Below, piece after piece: positions 1 to 11,501 of a stretch of 64,000 bases of DNA. Each line of letters starts with the position of its first letter. The stretch's first letter is position 1. The stretch is from Acidimicrobiales bacterium (GTDB taxonomy: Bacteria; Actinomycetota; Acidimicrobiia; Acidimicrobiales; JADJXE01), in NCBI GenBank assembly GCA_016716005.1, contig JADJXE010000001.1:1687001-1751000 (forward strand), in the 5' to 3' direction. The notes under the pieces were generated by a model. It was given only the letters and a program-made list of their open reading frames with translations. It did no database searches and had not been told where the DNA came from. A program made the translations under genes and the position numbers.

Positions 1-1568
1 CGTCGAGCTCCGCACCACCGTGTCGCGCCACGGATCCCTCGCGGCCGAGCACCACGAGGAGCGCACGCTCGCCGCAGGGACCAACAAGGTGCGCTGGACC
101 GTCCGCGGACGAGCCGGAGCTCTGGTGGCCGCACACCCTCGGCGACCAGCCGCGCCACGACGTCGGCGTCGAGGTCGTGACCGGCGGCGCCGTGAGCCAC
201 CGCCTGGAACGGCGCACCAAGCTCCGCCGGCTGTCGCTGCGGAACTGGATCCTGTCGGTGAACGGCGAGCGGCTGTTCGTGAAGGGCTCGAACCAGGGCC
301 CGACCCGCATGGCGCTGGGCGAGGCCGCCCCGGAGGAGCTCGCCGGCGACGTGGCCCTGGCCACGGCGGCCGGCCTCGACCTGCTGCGCGCTCCACGGCC
401 ACGTCAGCCGGCCGGAGCTGTACGAGGCCGCCGACGACGCCGGGCTCCTGCTCTGGCAGGACCTCCCTGCAGTGGGGCTACGCGCAGCGTGCGCAAGCAG
501 GCGATCCGCCAGGCGGCGCGGGCCGTCGACGTGCTCGGTCACCACCCGTCGATCGCCGTCTGGTGCGGCCCACAACGAGCCCATCGCCCTCGAGGCGGAG
601 CCCGGCACCGTCCACTCGGCCCGGCTGGCCACCCGGTTCGCGATGGGTCAGGAGCTGCCGACCTGGAACAGGACGGTGCTCGACCGCTCCATCAAGCGAG
701 CCCTCGAGAAGGCCGACACGTCCCGACCGGTCATCGCCCACAGCGGCGTGCTGCCCCACCTCCCCCAGCTCGACGGCACCGACACGCACGTGTACTTCGG
801 CTGGTACCACGGGGAGACGTCGGGGTTCCCCCGCCTCCTCGCCACCATCCCCCGGCTGGCCCGGTTCGTGAGCGAGTTCGGCGCGCAGGCCGTGCCCGAG
901 CACGCCGCCTTCTGCGACCCCGACCGCTGGCCCGACCTCGACTGGGAGCGGCTCGGCCGCCACCACGCCCTGCAGAAGGATCGCTTCGACCGCTACGTGC
1001 CGCCGGCCGAGCACGCGACCTTCGAGGCGTGGCGCCACGCCACCCAGCGCTACCAGGCCGAGGTGATCAAGCTCCACGTCGAGACCCTGCGCCGCCTCAA
1101 GTACCGCCCGACGGGCGGGTTCGCCCAGTTCTGCTTCGCCGACGGCCACCCCGGCGTGACCTGGTCGGTGCTCGACCACGAGCGGGCCCCGAAGCTCGGC
1201 TACCACGCCCTGGCGGCCGCGTGCCGCCCGGTGATCGTCGTGGCCGACTGGCTGCCGCCGGTGGTGCGGCCCGGCGACCCCTCGCCCTCGACGTGCACGT
1301 GGTGAGCGACCTGCGGGAGCCGCTCGACGGGTGCGTCGTGGTGGCCCGGCTGGCCTGGCCGGGGGGCGCCCACACGTGGCGGTTGGGTGGCGACGTCCCC
1401 GCCGACGCCTGCGTCCGGGCCGGCACGCTCCAGGCGCTGGTGCCCCACACCGAGGGCCCGCTCGAGCTCCTCCTCGAGCTGCGCGGGCCGGGCGGGCTCG
1501 CCGCGACCAACGGCTACCGGGCCATGATTTCGTCCAGCCCACGGCCCGATGGGAGGATTCGACCGTGA
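1..1568 (+). CDS. Glycoside hydrolase family 2 protein, beta-mannosidase-like (5' end outside window, frameshifted)
   Basis: This is the C-terminal part of a GH2 retaining glycosidase, which would remove terminal sugars (mannose-type by resemblance) from oligosaccharides. Visible in order: a beta-sandwich segment ending in LRNWILSVNGERLFVKGSNQ, the start of the TIM barrel with GPTRMALGEA, the acid/base region WCG-HNEP (about 560-590) and the nucleophile region FVSEFGAQA (about 866-892). The last residues (TNGYRAMI) look like a GH2 C-terminus. The frame changes near 390, 480, 566 and 1285, each fixable by one base, so the gene is probably intact in the organism. Its TGA stop (1566-1568) overlaps the GTG start of sdhA. 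Substrate specificity cannot be read from this fragment. Confidence 0.75.
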   Translation, partial: SSSAPPCRATDPSRPSTTRSARSPQGPTRCAGPSADEPELWWPHTLGDQPRHDVGVEVVTGGAVSHRLERRTKLRRLSLRNWILSVNGERLFVKGSNQGPTRMALGEAAPEELAGDVALATAAGLDLLRAPRPRQPAGAVRGRRRRRAPALAGPPCSGATRSVRKQAIRQAARAVDVLGHHPSIAVWCGPQRAHRPRGGARHRPLGPAGHPVRDGSGAADLEQDGARPLHQASPREGRHVPTGHRPQRRAAPPPPARRHRHARVLRLVPRGDVGVPPPPRHHPPAGPVRERVRRAGRARARRLLRPRPLARPRLGAARPPPRPAEGSLRPLRAAGRARDLRGVAPRHPALPGRGDQAPRRDPAPPQVPPDGRVRPVLLRRRPPRRDLVGARPRAGPEARLPRPGGRVPPGDRRGRLAAAGGAARRPLALDVHVVSDLREPLDGCVVVARLAWPGGAHTWRLGGDVPADACVRAGTLQALVPHTEGPLELLLELRGPGGLAATNGYRAMISSSPRPDGRIRP

Positions 1569-3310
1569 ACGTCATCCAGCACAGCTACGACGCGGTGATC
1601 GTCGGTGCCGGTGGCGCCGGCCTCCGCGGCCATCGAGGTCGCCGGCAAGTGCCGCACGGCCGTCATCACCAAGCTGTACCCGACGCGGTCCCACACCGGC
1701 GCGGCCCAGGGCGGCATGTGCGCGGCCCTCGCCAACGTCGAGGAGGACTCGTGGGAGTGGCACACCTTCGACACCGTCAAGGGTGGCGACTACCTCGTCG
1801 ACCAGTCGGCCGCCGAGATCATGTGCCGCGAGGCCATCGACGCCGTGATCGAGCTGGAGCACTTCGGGCGGCCGTTCAACCGCACGCCCGAGGGCATGAT
1901 CGACCAGCGCCGCTTCGGTGGCCACACCCGCAACCACGGCGAGGCGCCGGTCCGCGGGCCTGCTACTCGGCCGACCGCACCGGCCACATGATCCTGCAGA
2001 CGCTGTATCAGCAGTGCGTGGCCCGCAACGTCAACTTCTTCAACGAGTACCAGGTGCTCGACATCACCTTCGAGGGCGAGGGGCGCCGACCGGCGGGTGT
2101 CGGGCGTGGTCGCCTACGACGTGGCCACCGGCGACCTGCACGTGTTCCACACCAAGGCCGCCCTGTTCGCCTCCGGGCGGCTTCGGGAAGATGTTCAAGG
2201 TGAGCTCCAACGCCCACTCGCTCACCGGCGACGGCCCGGCCTGCTCTACCGGCGGGGCATCCCCATGGAAGACATGGAGTTCTTCCAGTTCCACCCCACC
2301 GGCATCTACAAGATGGGATCCTGCTGTCGGAGGCGGCCCGGGGCGAGGCGGCATCCTCCGCAACGCCGACGGCGAGCGGTTCATGGAGCGCTACGCCCCA
2401 CCGTGAAGGACCTGGCCCCGCGACATGGTGAGCCGGGCCGAGCTGCTCGAGATCCGCGAGGGCCGGGGCGCCGGGCCGCACAAGGACTACATCCTCCTCG
2501 ACCTCACCCACCTGCCGCCCGAGCAGATCGACGCCAAGCTCCCCGACATCACCGAGTTCGTGCGCACCTACCTGGGCATCGAGCCCAAGAAGGAGCCGAT
2601 CCCGATCCAGCCGACCGCCCACTACGCCATGGGCGGGATCCCCACCAACGTCGACGGCGAGGTGGTGTGCGACACCGAGGGCACCGTGATCCCGGGCCTG
2701 TACGCCGCCGGCGAGTGCGCCTGCGTGTCGGTGCACGGCGCCAACCGGCTCGGCACCAACTCGCTGCTCGACATCGTGGTGTTCGGCCGGCGGGGCGGCA
2801 AGGCCATGGCCGAGTTCGTGAAGACCGCCGACATGCCGAGAGCCGCCGGTGGGCGCCGAGGCCGACACCCGCGAGCGGATCGAGCGGATGAAGGAGTCCA
2901 GCGGCACCGAGTCGGTCGCGACGATCCGCACCGAGCTGCAGGAGGAGATGATGGACAAGGCCTCCGTGTTCCGCACCGAGGAGAGCCTGTCCGCCGTGCT
3001 CGGGACCCTCGACGAGCTGAAGGCCCGCTACCGGCAGGTGTCGATCCAGGACAAGGGCGAGGTGTTCAACTACGACCTCACCGAGGCCTTGGAGCTCGGC
3101 TACCTGATCGAGCTGGCCGAGTGCCTGGTGGTGTCCGGCCGGGCCCGGACCGAGAGCCGCGGCGCCCACTGGCGGGAGGACCACCCGCTCCGCGACGATG
3201 CCAACTGGATGAAGCACACGTTCGCCTGGCTGGAGGACGACGGTTCGATCCGTCTCGACTACAGGCCGGTCGAGGGAGGCAAGCACATCCCGATGGAGCG
3301 CAAGTACTGA
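1565..3310 (+). CDS. sdhA: Succinate dehydrogenase flavoprotein subunit (frameshifted)
   Basis: This subunit oxidises succinate to fumarate in the TCA cycle and passes electrons to SdhB at the membrane. The N-terminus has the FAD dinucleotide motif VIVGAGGAGL, then RSHTGAAQGGM with the His that binds FAD covalently in this family, then FHPTGIYKMG and HYAMGGIPTNVDGEV (active-site region), and the capping-domain C-terminus ending GKHIPMERKY. A GTG start at 1565 is preceded by GGGAGG at 1551-1556. At least eight one-base indels break the frame (near 1622, 1961, 2093, 2175, 2245, 2325, 2405, 2420 and 2840), while translated motifs continue across each. That suggests consensus error rather than a pseudogene. 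The stop shares a base with the sdhB start. Confidence 0.9.
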
Positions 3311-4061
3311 TGGCCGTCACCGAGGCGACGCCGATCGACCAGCCCGAGGCGGCCGCGAAGGTCACGGTCCACCTCACCATCAAGCGCTACGACCCGGCGA
3401 CCGACCGCAAGCCGTGGTGGCAGGAGTACGAGGTCGAGGTCTTCGAGACCGACCGGCTCCTCGACGCGCTGCACGAGATCAAGTGGCACCAGGACGGCAC
3501 CCTCACGTTCCGGCGCTCCTGCGCGCACGGCGTGTGCGGGTCCGACGCCATGGTGATCAACGGCATCAACGGCCTGGCCTGCGGCCAGCTGATCGAGCGG
3601 ACCGGCACCGACATCACCCTGGAGCCCATCCGGGGGCTGCCGGTGATCCGCGACCTCGTGGTCGACATGGAGCCGTTCTTCGCCCAGTACCGCTCGGTGG
3701 TGCCGTACCTGGTCAACCACGACGACCCGGGCTACAAGGAGCGGTACCAGTCGAGCGAGGACCGCGAGCGGTTCGACGACACGACCAAGTGCATCCCTGT
3801 GCGCCTGCTGCTCCACCAGCTGCCCCGTGTACTGGGGCTCGTCGTCGTACGTGGGGCCTGCGGCGATCGTGAACGCCCATCGCTTCATCTTCGACAGCCG
3901 CGACCAGGCCGCCGAGCAGCGCATGGACATCCTCAACGCCAAGTCGGGCGTGTTCCGCTGCCGCACGGCCTTCAACTGCACCGGAGGCCTGCCCCCGGGA
4001 CATCAAGGTCACCCAGGCGATCGAAGAGGTGAAGCGGGCCATCCTGTTCGATCGGGTCTGA
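3310..4061 (+). CDS. sdhB: Succinate dehydrogenase iron-sulfur subunit (frameshifted)
   Basis: This subunit relays electrons from SdhA through three Fe-S clusters to quinone. It begins at ATG 3310, overlapping the sdhA stop by one base. The [2Fe-2S] motif reads SCAHGVCGSDAM followed by GLAC; the third ligand position is Asp, as in E. coli SdhB, so this is not a defect. The ferredoxin-like C-terminal Cys groups (CACCTSCPVYW and the FRCRTAFNCTEACP region) appear only when frames are joined near 3800 and 3985, where single-base errors must sit. The expected product is about 250 residues. No sdhC or sdhD membrane-anchor gene lies next to it in the window. Confidence 0.9.
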
Positions 4062-4162
4062 GCCGCGGGGCCGTTTCGCACGACCCCGCCGAGGCTTCCC
4101 AGAATCCGGCCGACCTACGTGCCCGCCGTCACGCTCAGCGTGGCGCGTCCCACAGGACCGGA

Positions 4163-6678
<2,516 letters not shown>

Positions 6679-6703
6679 GCCCGCTCCCCCACCGGCCGTG
6701 CAC

Positions 6704-6729
6704 GGGCCCGCCCTGCGAGGGGCGGGCCC
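6704..6729. terminator. Bidirectional stem-loop terminator between hppA and the DedA gene
   Basis: A perfect 10-bp stem GGGCCCGCCC / GGGCGGGCCC (6704-6713 and 6720-6729) encloses the 6-base loop TGCGAG. It lies just after the hppA stop and between two convergent genes, so it probably ends transcription from both sides. There is no T-run, as is common in GC-rich actinobacteria. Confidence 0.7.
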
Positions 6730-6777
6730 CGGCGCGTCCGGCACCGGCGGGCCTGGCCGGCCGTCAGGACTGGGGTG

Positions 6778-7413
6778 TCAGCATCCTCCGCCGGCACCGC
6801 GACCGCGTCCTGGCGGCGCCGCGAGCGGAGCACCTCGAACGCCACCGGGAGCACCGAGACCAGGATGATCACGCCGATGACCGGGAGCAGGTACTTGTCG
6901 ATGCTCGGGATCGTCTCGCCGAGCACGTAGCCGAGGGTGATGACGCCGACGGCCCACAGCAGCCCGCCCAGCACGTTGAACGCCACGAACGTGCGGTAGT
7001 GCATGTGGCTCACGCCCGCCACGATCGGTGCGAAGGTCCGCACGACGGGGACGAAGCGCGCCAGCACGATGGTCTTGGAGCCGTGGCGGTCGAAGAAGTG
7101 CTGCGCCCTCTCCACGTTCTCGTGCTTGAACAGGCGCGAGTCGGGCTTGCGGAACAGCGCGGGCCCCACCTTTGCGCCCGAACACGTAGCCCACCTGGTC
7201 GCCGACGACTGCGGCCACGAAGCAGCCGACCACGATCACCGGGAAGTTGAGCTTGCCCTGCGAGGCCAGCAGCCCGGCCGTGAACAGCAGCGAGTCGCCG
7301 GGCAGGAAGAAGCCGAACAGCAACCCCGACTCGGCGAAGATGATGGCGAAGAGGCCGATCGTGCCGAAGGTGGCGATCAGCTCCTCGGGGTCGAGCGACA
7401 GGGCCCCGAGCAC
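6778..7413 (-). CDS. DedA/VTT-domain membrane protein (frameshifted)
   Basis: This is an integral membrane protein of the DedA family; members act as lipid carrier (undecaprenyl phosphate or phospholipid) scramblases or transporters. Visible motifs are FFLPGDSLLF near the N-terminus, VGDQVGYVFGRKGG, FHDRHG-type helix end, FVPVVRTFAPIVAGVSHM and FNVLGGLLWAVG, in the family order. The likely start is GTG 7413 (VLGALSLDPEEL), although GTG 7432 is possible if an indel lies in between. A frameshift near 7170 splits the protein, and the C-terminus is uncertain: one frame stops at 6778, the other would read through the terminator into hppA. The usual length of about 210 residues supports an end near 6778. 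Confidence 0.85.
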   Translation of the reverse strand: MLGALSLDPEELIATFGTIGLFAIIFAESGLLFGFFLPGDSLLFTAGLLASQGKLNFPVIVVGCFVAAVVGDQVGYVFGRKGGARAVPQARLAPVQARERGEGAALLRPPRLQDHRAGALRPRRADLRTDRGGREPHALPHVRGVQRAGRAAVGRRRHHPRLRARRDDPEHRQVPAPGHRRDHPGLGAPGGVRGAPLAAPPGRGRGAGGGC

Positions 7414-7468
7414 AGGGACGAGCAGCCAGCACGGGGACCCACAGTACCGGCGGCCCCTCACCGGCCCC

Positions 7469-8246
7469 TCACCGGCCCGTCGGGGCGCGATCGGGCCGGT
7501 GGCGCTCGCACCAGGCCACGTCGCCGGTGGGCGGCCGCACCAGCGCCCGCTCGCAGTGGGCCCGGCGGCCGTCGCGCGACTCGACCAGCACGGGCGCCCG
7601 GACGAGCACGTCGCCGTCGGACCCCGCTCCCAGGCAGCGTCCCACCAGGGCAGCGGTCCCCAGCCGTGCTGCTCCGCGCCCCGACCGTCGATGTGGATCC
7701 GGTCGGCGCCCACGAGCACCTCGCCGTGCACCCGGCAGTCCACGTGGTAGCCCGCACACGCCGCCGCGGCCTCGCGGGCCGGGTCGGGACACACGGCTCC
7801 CGCCAGCGCGCCGTGACCGCTGGGCGCAGGGGCGGCTGCGGCCGGGGCGGGCCGGCGTCCTCCCATTCGAGATCGAAGCCGAGGGGACGATGTCGCCCGC
7901 CGGGAGCCCAGCGCGTCCTGCGGATCCTCGAGGCCGAGGCCCATGGCCTCGAGGCCGACCGTCCAGTGCTCGAAGGGCGCCTCGCAGATGTGGTCGGCCC
8001 AGAGCCCCTCGGCCCGGATCTCGAGGCTGCCCGGCCTGGGGAGCTGGATCTGCGTCTCCACCACCGTCACGAGGGGGCGGCCGTCACCGACCAGCGCGGC
8101 CCAGTACCAGGCCGTGCGCTCGGCCGGGCCGGAGGGCGACGCGGGCGTAGGCACCGACCAGCGCCGCCGTCACCCGCGGCGACCAGCTCGAAGCCCCACC
8201 ACTCCTCCCAGCCCGGGTCGGACCCGGACGGTGGGCCCGCTCGGCG
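7469..8246 (-). CDS. Conserved uncharacterised protein, third gene of the swivel-domain cluster (frameshifted)
   Basis: No function is known to me. Joining frames gives about 255 residues containing EEWWGFELVA, GAYARVALRPG, AWYWAALVGDGRPLV, SLEIRAEGLWADHICEAPFE, HWTVGLEAMGLGLEDP, PLGFDLEWE and, near the end, HGWGPLPWWD. I recall a family in actinobacteria sharing these Trp-rich beta segments; it resembles DUF7064-type proteins, but I cannot confirm the assignment. There is no signal peptide or membrane helix. Frameshifts lie near 8100-8190, 7900, 7800 and 7620. No start codon is visible after the upstream stop (8247), so the start is probably masked by an indel. It is followed after about 55 bases by the DedA gene. 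Confidence 0.6.
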
Positions 8247-9379
8247 TCAGGGGATGGGCGCGTAGTAGTCCTCGTCGCCCTCGACGCCGCGTTGGCCCCC
8301 CTCGTACTGGGGAGAAGAGGTCGTAGAGCGCAGGTGGGGTGTCCGGCACCGTCCAGTCCAGGCGGTCGGCCACGCCGGCGACGTCGGCGAAGGGCCGCAG
8401 GAACGTGAAGTACACGTACGCGCCGCAGCGGATCTTCTCGTCGCGGCTCATGGTCGCGATGTTCCGGTAGTGCGCGGACTGGGCCGTCCGCACGGCGCCC
8501 ACGATGCCGTCGAGCCGTCGAGCGGCACGGGCCGCAGCGAGCCGTCCGGGGTGTCGGTGGTGAACAGCGAGAACCCACGAGGTGGTCGAGGTAGTCCTCG
8601 GGCTCGTGGTAGCTGCTCCCGAAGTCGGTGACGCGGAAGCCCACGCCGTCGAGCACCAGCGCAGCGGTGAGGTTCTGGTAGGGGACGTCGCGGGCCACGT
8701 CGGACCACCAGAAGTCGGTCCGGCCGAGGCGGTAGTAAGTCGCGCACGAGCAGCACCCGGCCGTCGGGCAGCAGGTACGGACCGGTGTCGCCGGTGCCGA
8801 CGCGGGTGTCGAAGTAGAGCAGGAACAGGTAGCTCACCAGCGTGGCGTTGAAGCGCACGACCGCGGCCCGGAGGTCGGGATCGTCGACGGGGGTGACGCC
8901 ACCGACCAGCGTGTCGATCACCTCGGGTGCGTACGGGGTCGCGGTGCCCGTGTCCCACGCCTGGCGGGTGCCGTCGGCACGGAAGCCCCTTCGCCGCCCG
9001 CTCCCAGAAGTCGAGCACCCGCCAGGTGGGCTCCACCAGGTCGAGCGAGGTCGAAGGCCGTCATCGCCTTGCGACCGAGCAGGTAGAGGTTGGCGATCGA
9101 CCACAGGTGCACGCTGTTGACCGGCTGCCGGGCCGGCGGCCGGCCCGGCCGATCTCCCTCGGCCGGCACGACGCGTCGATCACGGCCATCATCTCCGGGT
9201 ACCGGTAGAAGGCCTCGATGCACGACACGATCACGTAGGCCGACACCGGGATCAGCTTTGGACTCCAAAGCGGTGCGCTCGTCGGTGAGCGCACGTGAGA
9301 TGGGTGAGTGGTAGGCGATGATCCGGTTGGCCTCGGGCCTCATCGCGTCCGGTCCCGGCCGGCCCGCACCACCGGGCAT
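8247..9379 (-). CDS. Uncharacterised protein of about 370 residues, partner of the swivel-domain gene (frameshifted)
   Basis: I do not recognise this protein. Frames join to give RIIAYHSPISRALTDERTAL, SAYVIVSCIEAFYRYPEMM, VNSVHLWSIANLYLLGRKAM, EPTWRVLDFWERAA, ATPYAPEVIDTLVGGVTPVD, LFLLYFDTRVGTGDTGPYLL, TDFWWSDVARDVPYQNLTAA, FGSSYHEPEDYLDHLVGFSL, AHYRNIATMSRDEKIRCGAY and the acidic end VEGDEDYYAPIP. It is soluble, rich in aromatic residues, mixed helix and strand by eye. Its ATG (9379) overlaps the stop of the upstream swivel-domain gene as ATGA, which implies coupled translation and equal amounts. Indels sit near 9258, 9150, 9045, 8985, 8735, 8575, 8515 and 8310. Confidence 0.6.
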
Positions 9380-9735
9380 CAGCCGGCCTCGACCCCGCGC
9401 ACCACACCCTGCGCGCCCGAGCAGTCGACCTCGACCTCGGTCCCGTCGGCAGGCTCGCCCCGGCGAAGGTGCAGCCCATCACGCAGGGCACCCGGAACTC
9501 TCGGCTCACGATGCCGATGTGGCTCCGGGGCGTGCCGCTGGTGCACAGCACGGCGGTGAGCTCGTGGGTAGATCGGCGCCAGGAACGTCGCCCCGGCGTC
9601 GCGCACCAGCGCGACCACCCCCCCGGCCCCGGTGTCCATCAGGGCGAGCACCTCGTCGGGCCCCTCGACCGCCACGAAGCGCCCCCGCACGGGCTCGGCG
9701 TCGAACACCTTCGTACCCTGTCCGATCTCACGCAC
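9379..9735 (-). CDS. Stand-alone PEP-utilising-enzyme mobile (phosphohistidine swivel) domain protein
   Basis: The roughly 118 residues match only the swivelling phosphohistidine domain of PEP synthase, PPDK and EI-type enzymes. The key segment CTSGTPRSHIGIVSREFRVP contains the Ser-His pair whose His is phosphorylated in that family, followed by CVMG. N-terminal strands (FDAEPVRGRFVAVEGPDEV) and the end VEVDCSGAQGVVRG fit the fold. Start GTG 9735. Frameshifts near 9550 and 9450 shift the middle third. There is no nucleotide- or PEP-binding domain in this gene or its neighbours, so it must act with another protein or has lost catalysis. It heads a coupled pair with the gene at 8247-9379. Confidence 0.65.
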   Translation of the reverse strand: MREIGQGTKVFDAEPVRGRFVAVEGPDEVLALMDTGAGGVVALVRDAGATFLAPIYPRAHRRAVHQRHAPEPHRHREPRVPGALRDGLHLRRGEPADGTEVEVDCSGAQGVVRGVEAG

Positions 9736-9765
9736 GGCGGCGCAGCCTAGGCGGGGCGCCGCCCC

Positions 9766-10062
9766 TCAGGACCCGGTCGACACGACCCCGTTGAAACCGC
9801 CGTACTCGTTGGGCTCGTAGGTGTCGGCACCCGGGTCGTTGAACCAGGTGCCGCCGGCGGTGCAGTACCGGAAGGCCCACTCCCGATCGGGGGCCAGCGC
9901 GACCGACACCGACACCCGCCCGTGCTCGTCGGGCGCGAGCGGGTGCGAGCCACGATCCCAGCCGTTGAAGTCCCCGACGACGAAGACCTGCTCGTGGACC
10001 TCGTCGGCCGGCAGGGCGAACGTCACCCGCACGACGTCGCCCTCCCGCTGCCGTTCGATCAT
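9766..10062 (-). CDS. Isoamylase early-set (CBM48-like) domain protein
   Basis: A 98-residue protein made of a single E-set/CBM48-like beta-sandwich, the kind that binds glycogen or starch next to branching and debranching enzymes. VRVTFALPADEVHEQVFVVG followed by DFNGWDRGSHPL is the diagnostic strand-turn, and EWAFRYCTAGGTWFNDPGAD is the second half. The start ATG 10062 is set by GGGAGG seven bases upstream. It has no catalytic domain. It lies 30 bases before the swivel-domain gene and may be co-transcribed. A binding partner or ligand cannot be inferred. Confidence 0.75.
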   Translation of the reverse strand: MIERQREGDVVRVTFALPADEVHEQVFVVGDFNGWDRGSHPLAPDEHGRVSVSVALAPDREWAFRYCTAGGTWFNDPGADTYEPNEYGGFNGVVSTGS

Positions 10063-10197
10063 GGATCGCCTCCCGGGCGCCGTGCCGTGCCGAGGATAGG
10101 TCAGGCCCCGCCTGCGGGTGAGGCACCCGGCCGGCCGTCGCGGCCGGGTGCACCCACCAGGCTCTCGGAACGGCGCCACGAACCGTAGCCTGGCCAC

Positions 10198-10619
10198 GTG
10201 GCGCCGTTCCTCACCGATGCGTGGCTGGCCGACGTGGACGAGGCGCTGGCCGCGGCGCCGCGGCCCCGGGGCTCGGGCCCGGCGATCGCCTGGTCATCCA
10301 GCACACCGTCACCGGGGGCCCGACGGCGACCGCGTGTGGCACCTCGAGATCGGGGACCTGGGGCCAGGCTGCACGCCGGTCCGGCCCCGTCGGCCGACGT
10401 GTGGTTCTCCGAGGACCACGACACCGCCGTCGGCGTGGCCTCGGCCGGCTCGGGGCGACCATGGCCGTGCTCCGGCCGGCTCCGCGTCGGCGGCGACCTG
10501 AAGCGGATCCTGGCCGCCCGGAGATCCTCGCCGACATCGACGAGGCCCTCGCGGGGTGCGGCCCGCACCACCTTCCCCCGGCCCGACGAGCGCGGCGCGG
10601 CGCGCCCGGCGCCGCCTGA
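10198..10619 (+). CDS. SCP2 sterol-carrier-like protein (frameshifted)
   Basis: This is a small SCP2-fold protein of about 135 residues, a family that binds hydrophobic ligands such as lipids or acyl chains. Readable pieces are FLTDAWLADVDEALAAAP, LVIQHTVTGGP, WHLEIGDLG, PSADVWFSEDHDTAVGVASG, AVL-GRLRVGGDLKRILAA and EILADIDEALAG, matching the SCP2 order of strands and C-terminal helix. Start GTG 10198. At least four indels (near 10290, 10330, 10365 and 10460-10520) move it through all three frames. It sits six bases before the DNA glycosylase gene, so the two are probably co-transcribed, though no functional link is evident. Confidence 0.65.
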
Positions 10620-10625
10620 GCACCC

Positions 10626-11461
10626 GTGCCCGAGCTGCCGGAGCTGCAGGCCCACGCCGAGCGCCTCACCGACGCCGACGCCGGGGCGGTGCTGGCGGCC
10701 TTCACCCCGCTGTCGATCACGGCACTCAAGACGGCGGTCCCGCCTCCGTCGGCCGCCGTCGGGCGCCCTCGACCGGGTGTCCCGGCGGGGAAGCACCTGC
10801 TGCTCGCCTTCGACGACCTGACCTTCGTCGTGCACCTCATGCAGGGCGGGCGTCTCCGCCCCGACCCCGGCCGGTCCCGCCGACCGCGGGGCGGGCTGGC
10901 CCGCTGGACGTTCGCCGACGGCCGGGCCCTCCTCCTCACCGAGGCCGGCACCGAGCACCGGGCCGGGGTGTGGGTGCTCGCCGGCGATCCGTCGGGCCAA
11001 CCGCCCCTCGACGGGTTTTCGGCCCCGAGGCCGACGCCGTCGGCCCCGACGAGCTGCTGGGGCTGCTCCGCGCCCACCCCATGCGCCTGCACGGCTGGCT
11101 GCGCGACCAGCGGATCCTCGCCGGGCTGGGGCGCCGCCTGGCCAACGAGGTGTGCTGGCGGGCACGCCTGTCGCCGTTCGCCCCGACGGCCAGGCTCGGC
11201 CCCGACGACGCCGAGCGGCTGGTCGCGGCCATCGCGTCGGCCGTGGCGGAGGGGCTCACCTACGAGCGCAGGCTCAGCGAGACGAGCGCATCGGCCGACC
11301 GGCCCGGTGGCGTCCACCACCGGGGGGGAGAGGCCTGCCCGCTGGGCCACGACACGATCCGCTCGGTGGAGTACCGCTCCTACACCGTGGCGTACTGCCC
11401 GACGTGCCAGACCGCAGGCCGGGTGCTGGCCGACAACACGACGTCGAGGTTCCTCAAGTAG
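10626..11461 (+). CDS. Fpg/Nei-family DNA glycosylase with variant zinc finger (frameshifted)
   Basis: A bifunctional base-excision repair glycosylase/AP lyase that removes oxidised bases. After GTG 10626 the protein begins PELPELQ, giving the catalytic N-terminal Pro and Glu of the family; RGKHLLLAF holds the conserved Lys and HLMQGGRL the next loop. The H2TH segment is GLLRAHPMRL...GLGRRLANEVCWRARLSP. The C-terminal finger reads ACPLGHD then YCPTCQ: the first pair is Cys-x3-His instead of Cys-x2-Cys. Indels near 10765, 10870 and 11022 break the frame; from 11030 onward it is clean to the stop. The length of about 278 residues is normal. I cannot tell whether it prefers 8-oxoG or pyrimidine lesions. 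Confidence 0.85.
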
Positions 11462-11501
11462 GCGGAGCCGCCCCTGGCGCACCACCCCCGCGCCCGCGCC
11501 C

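Noticed and set aside
3532..3600. Asp in place of the third Cys of the SdhB 2Fe-2S motif as a possible defect
   Set aside because: Asp at that position is a known functional variant, for example in E. coli SdhB.
7441..7475. Tandem CCGGCCCCTCA units as a possible regulatory repeat
   Set aside because: Only two to three short copies, at the 3' end of a frameshifted gene in low-quality sequence.
9250..9275. Near-palindrome GCTTTGGACTCCAAAGC that could be read as a terminator or operator
   Set aside because: It lies inside a coding region at a probable indel, and neighbouring protein sequence explains it.
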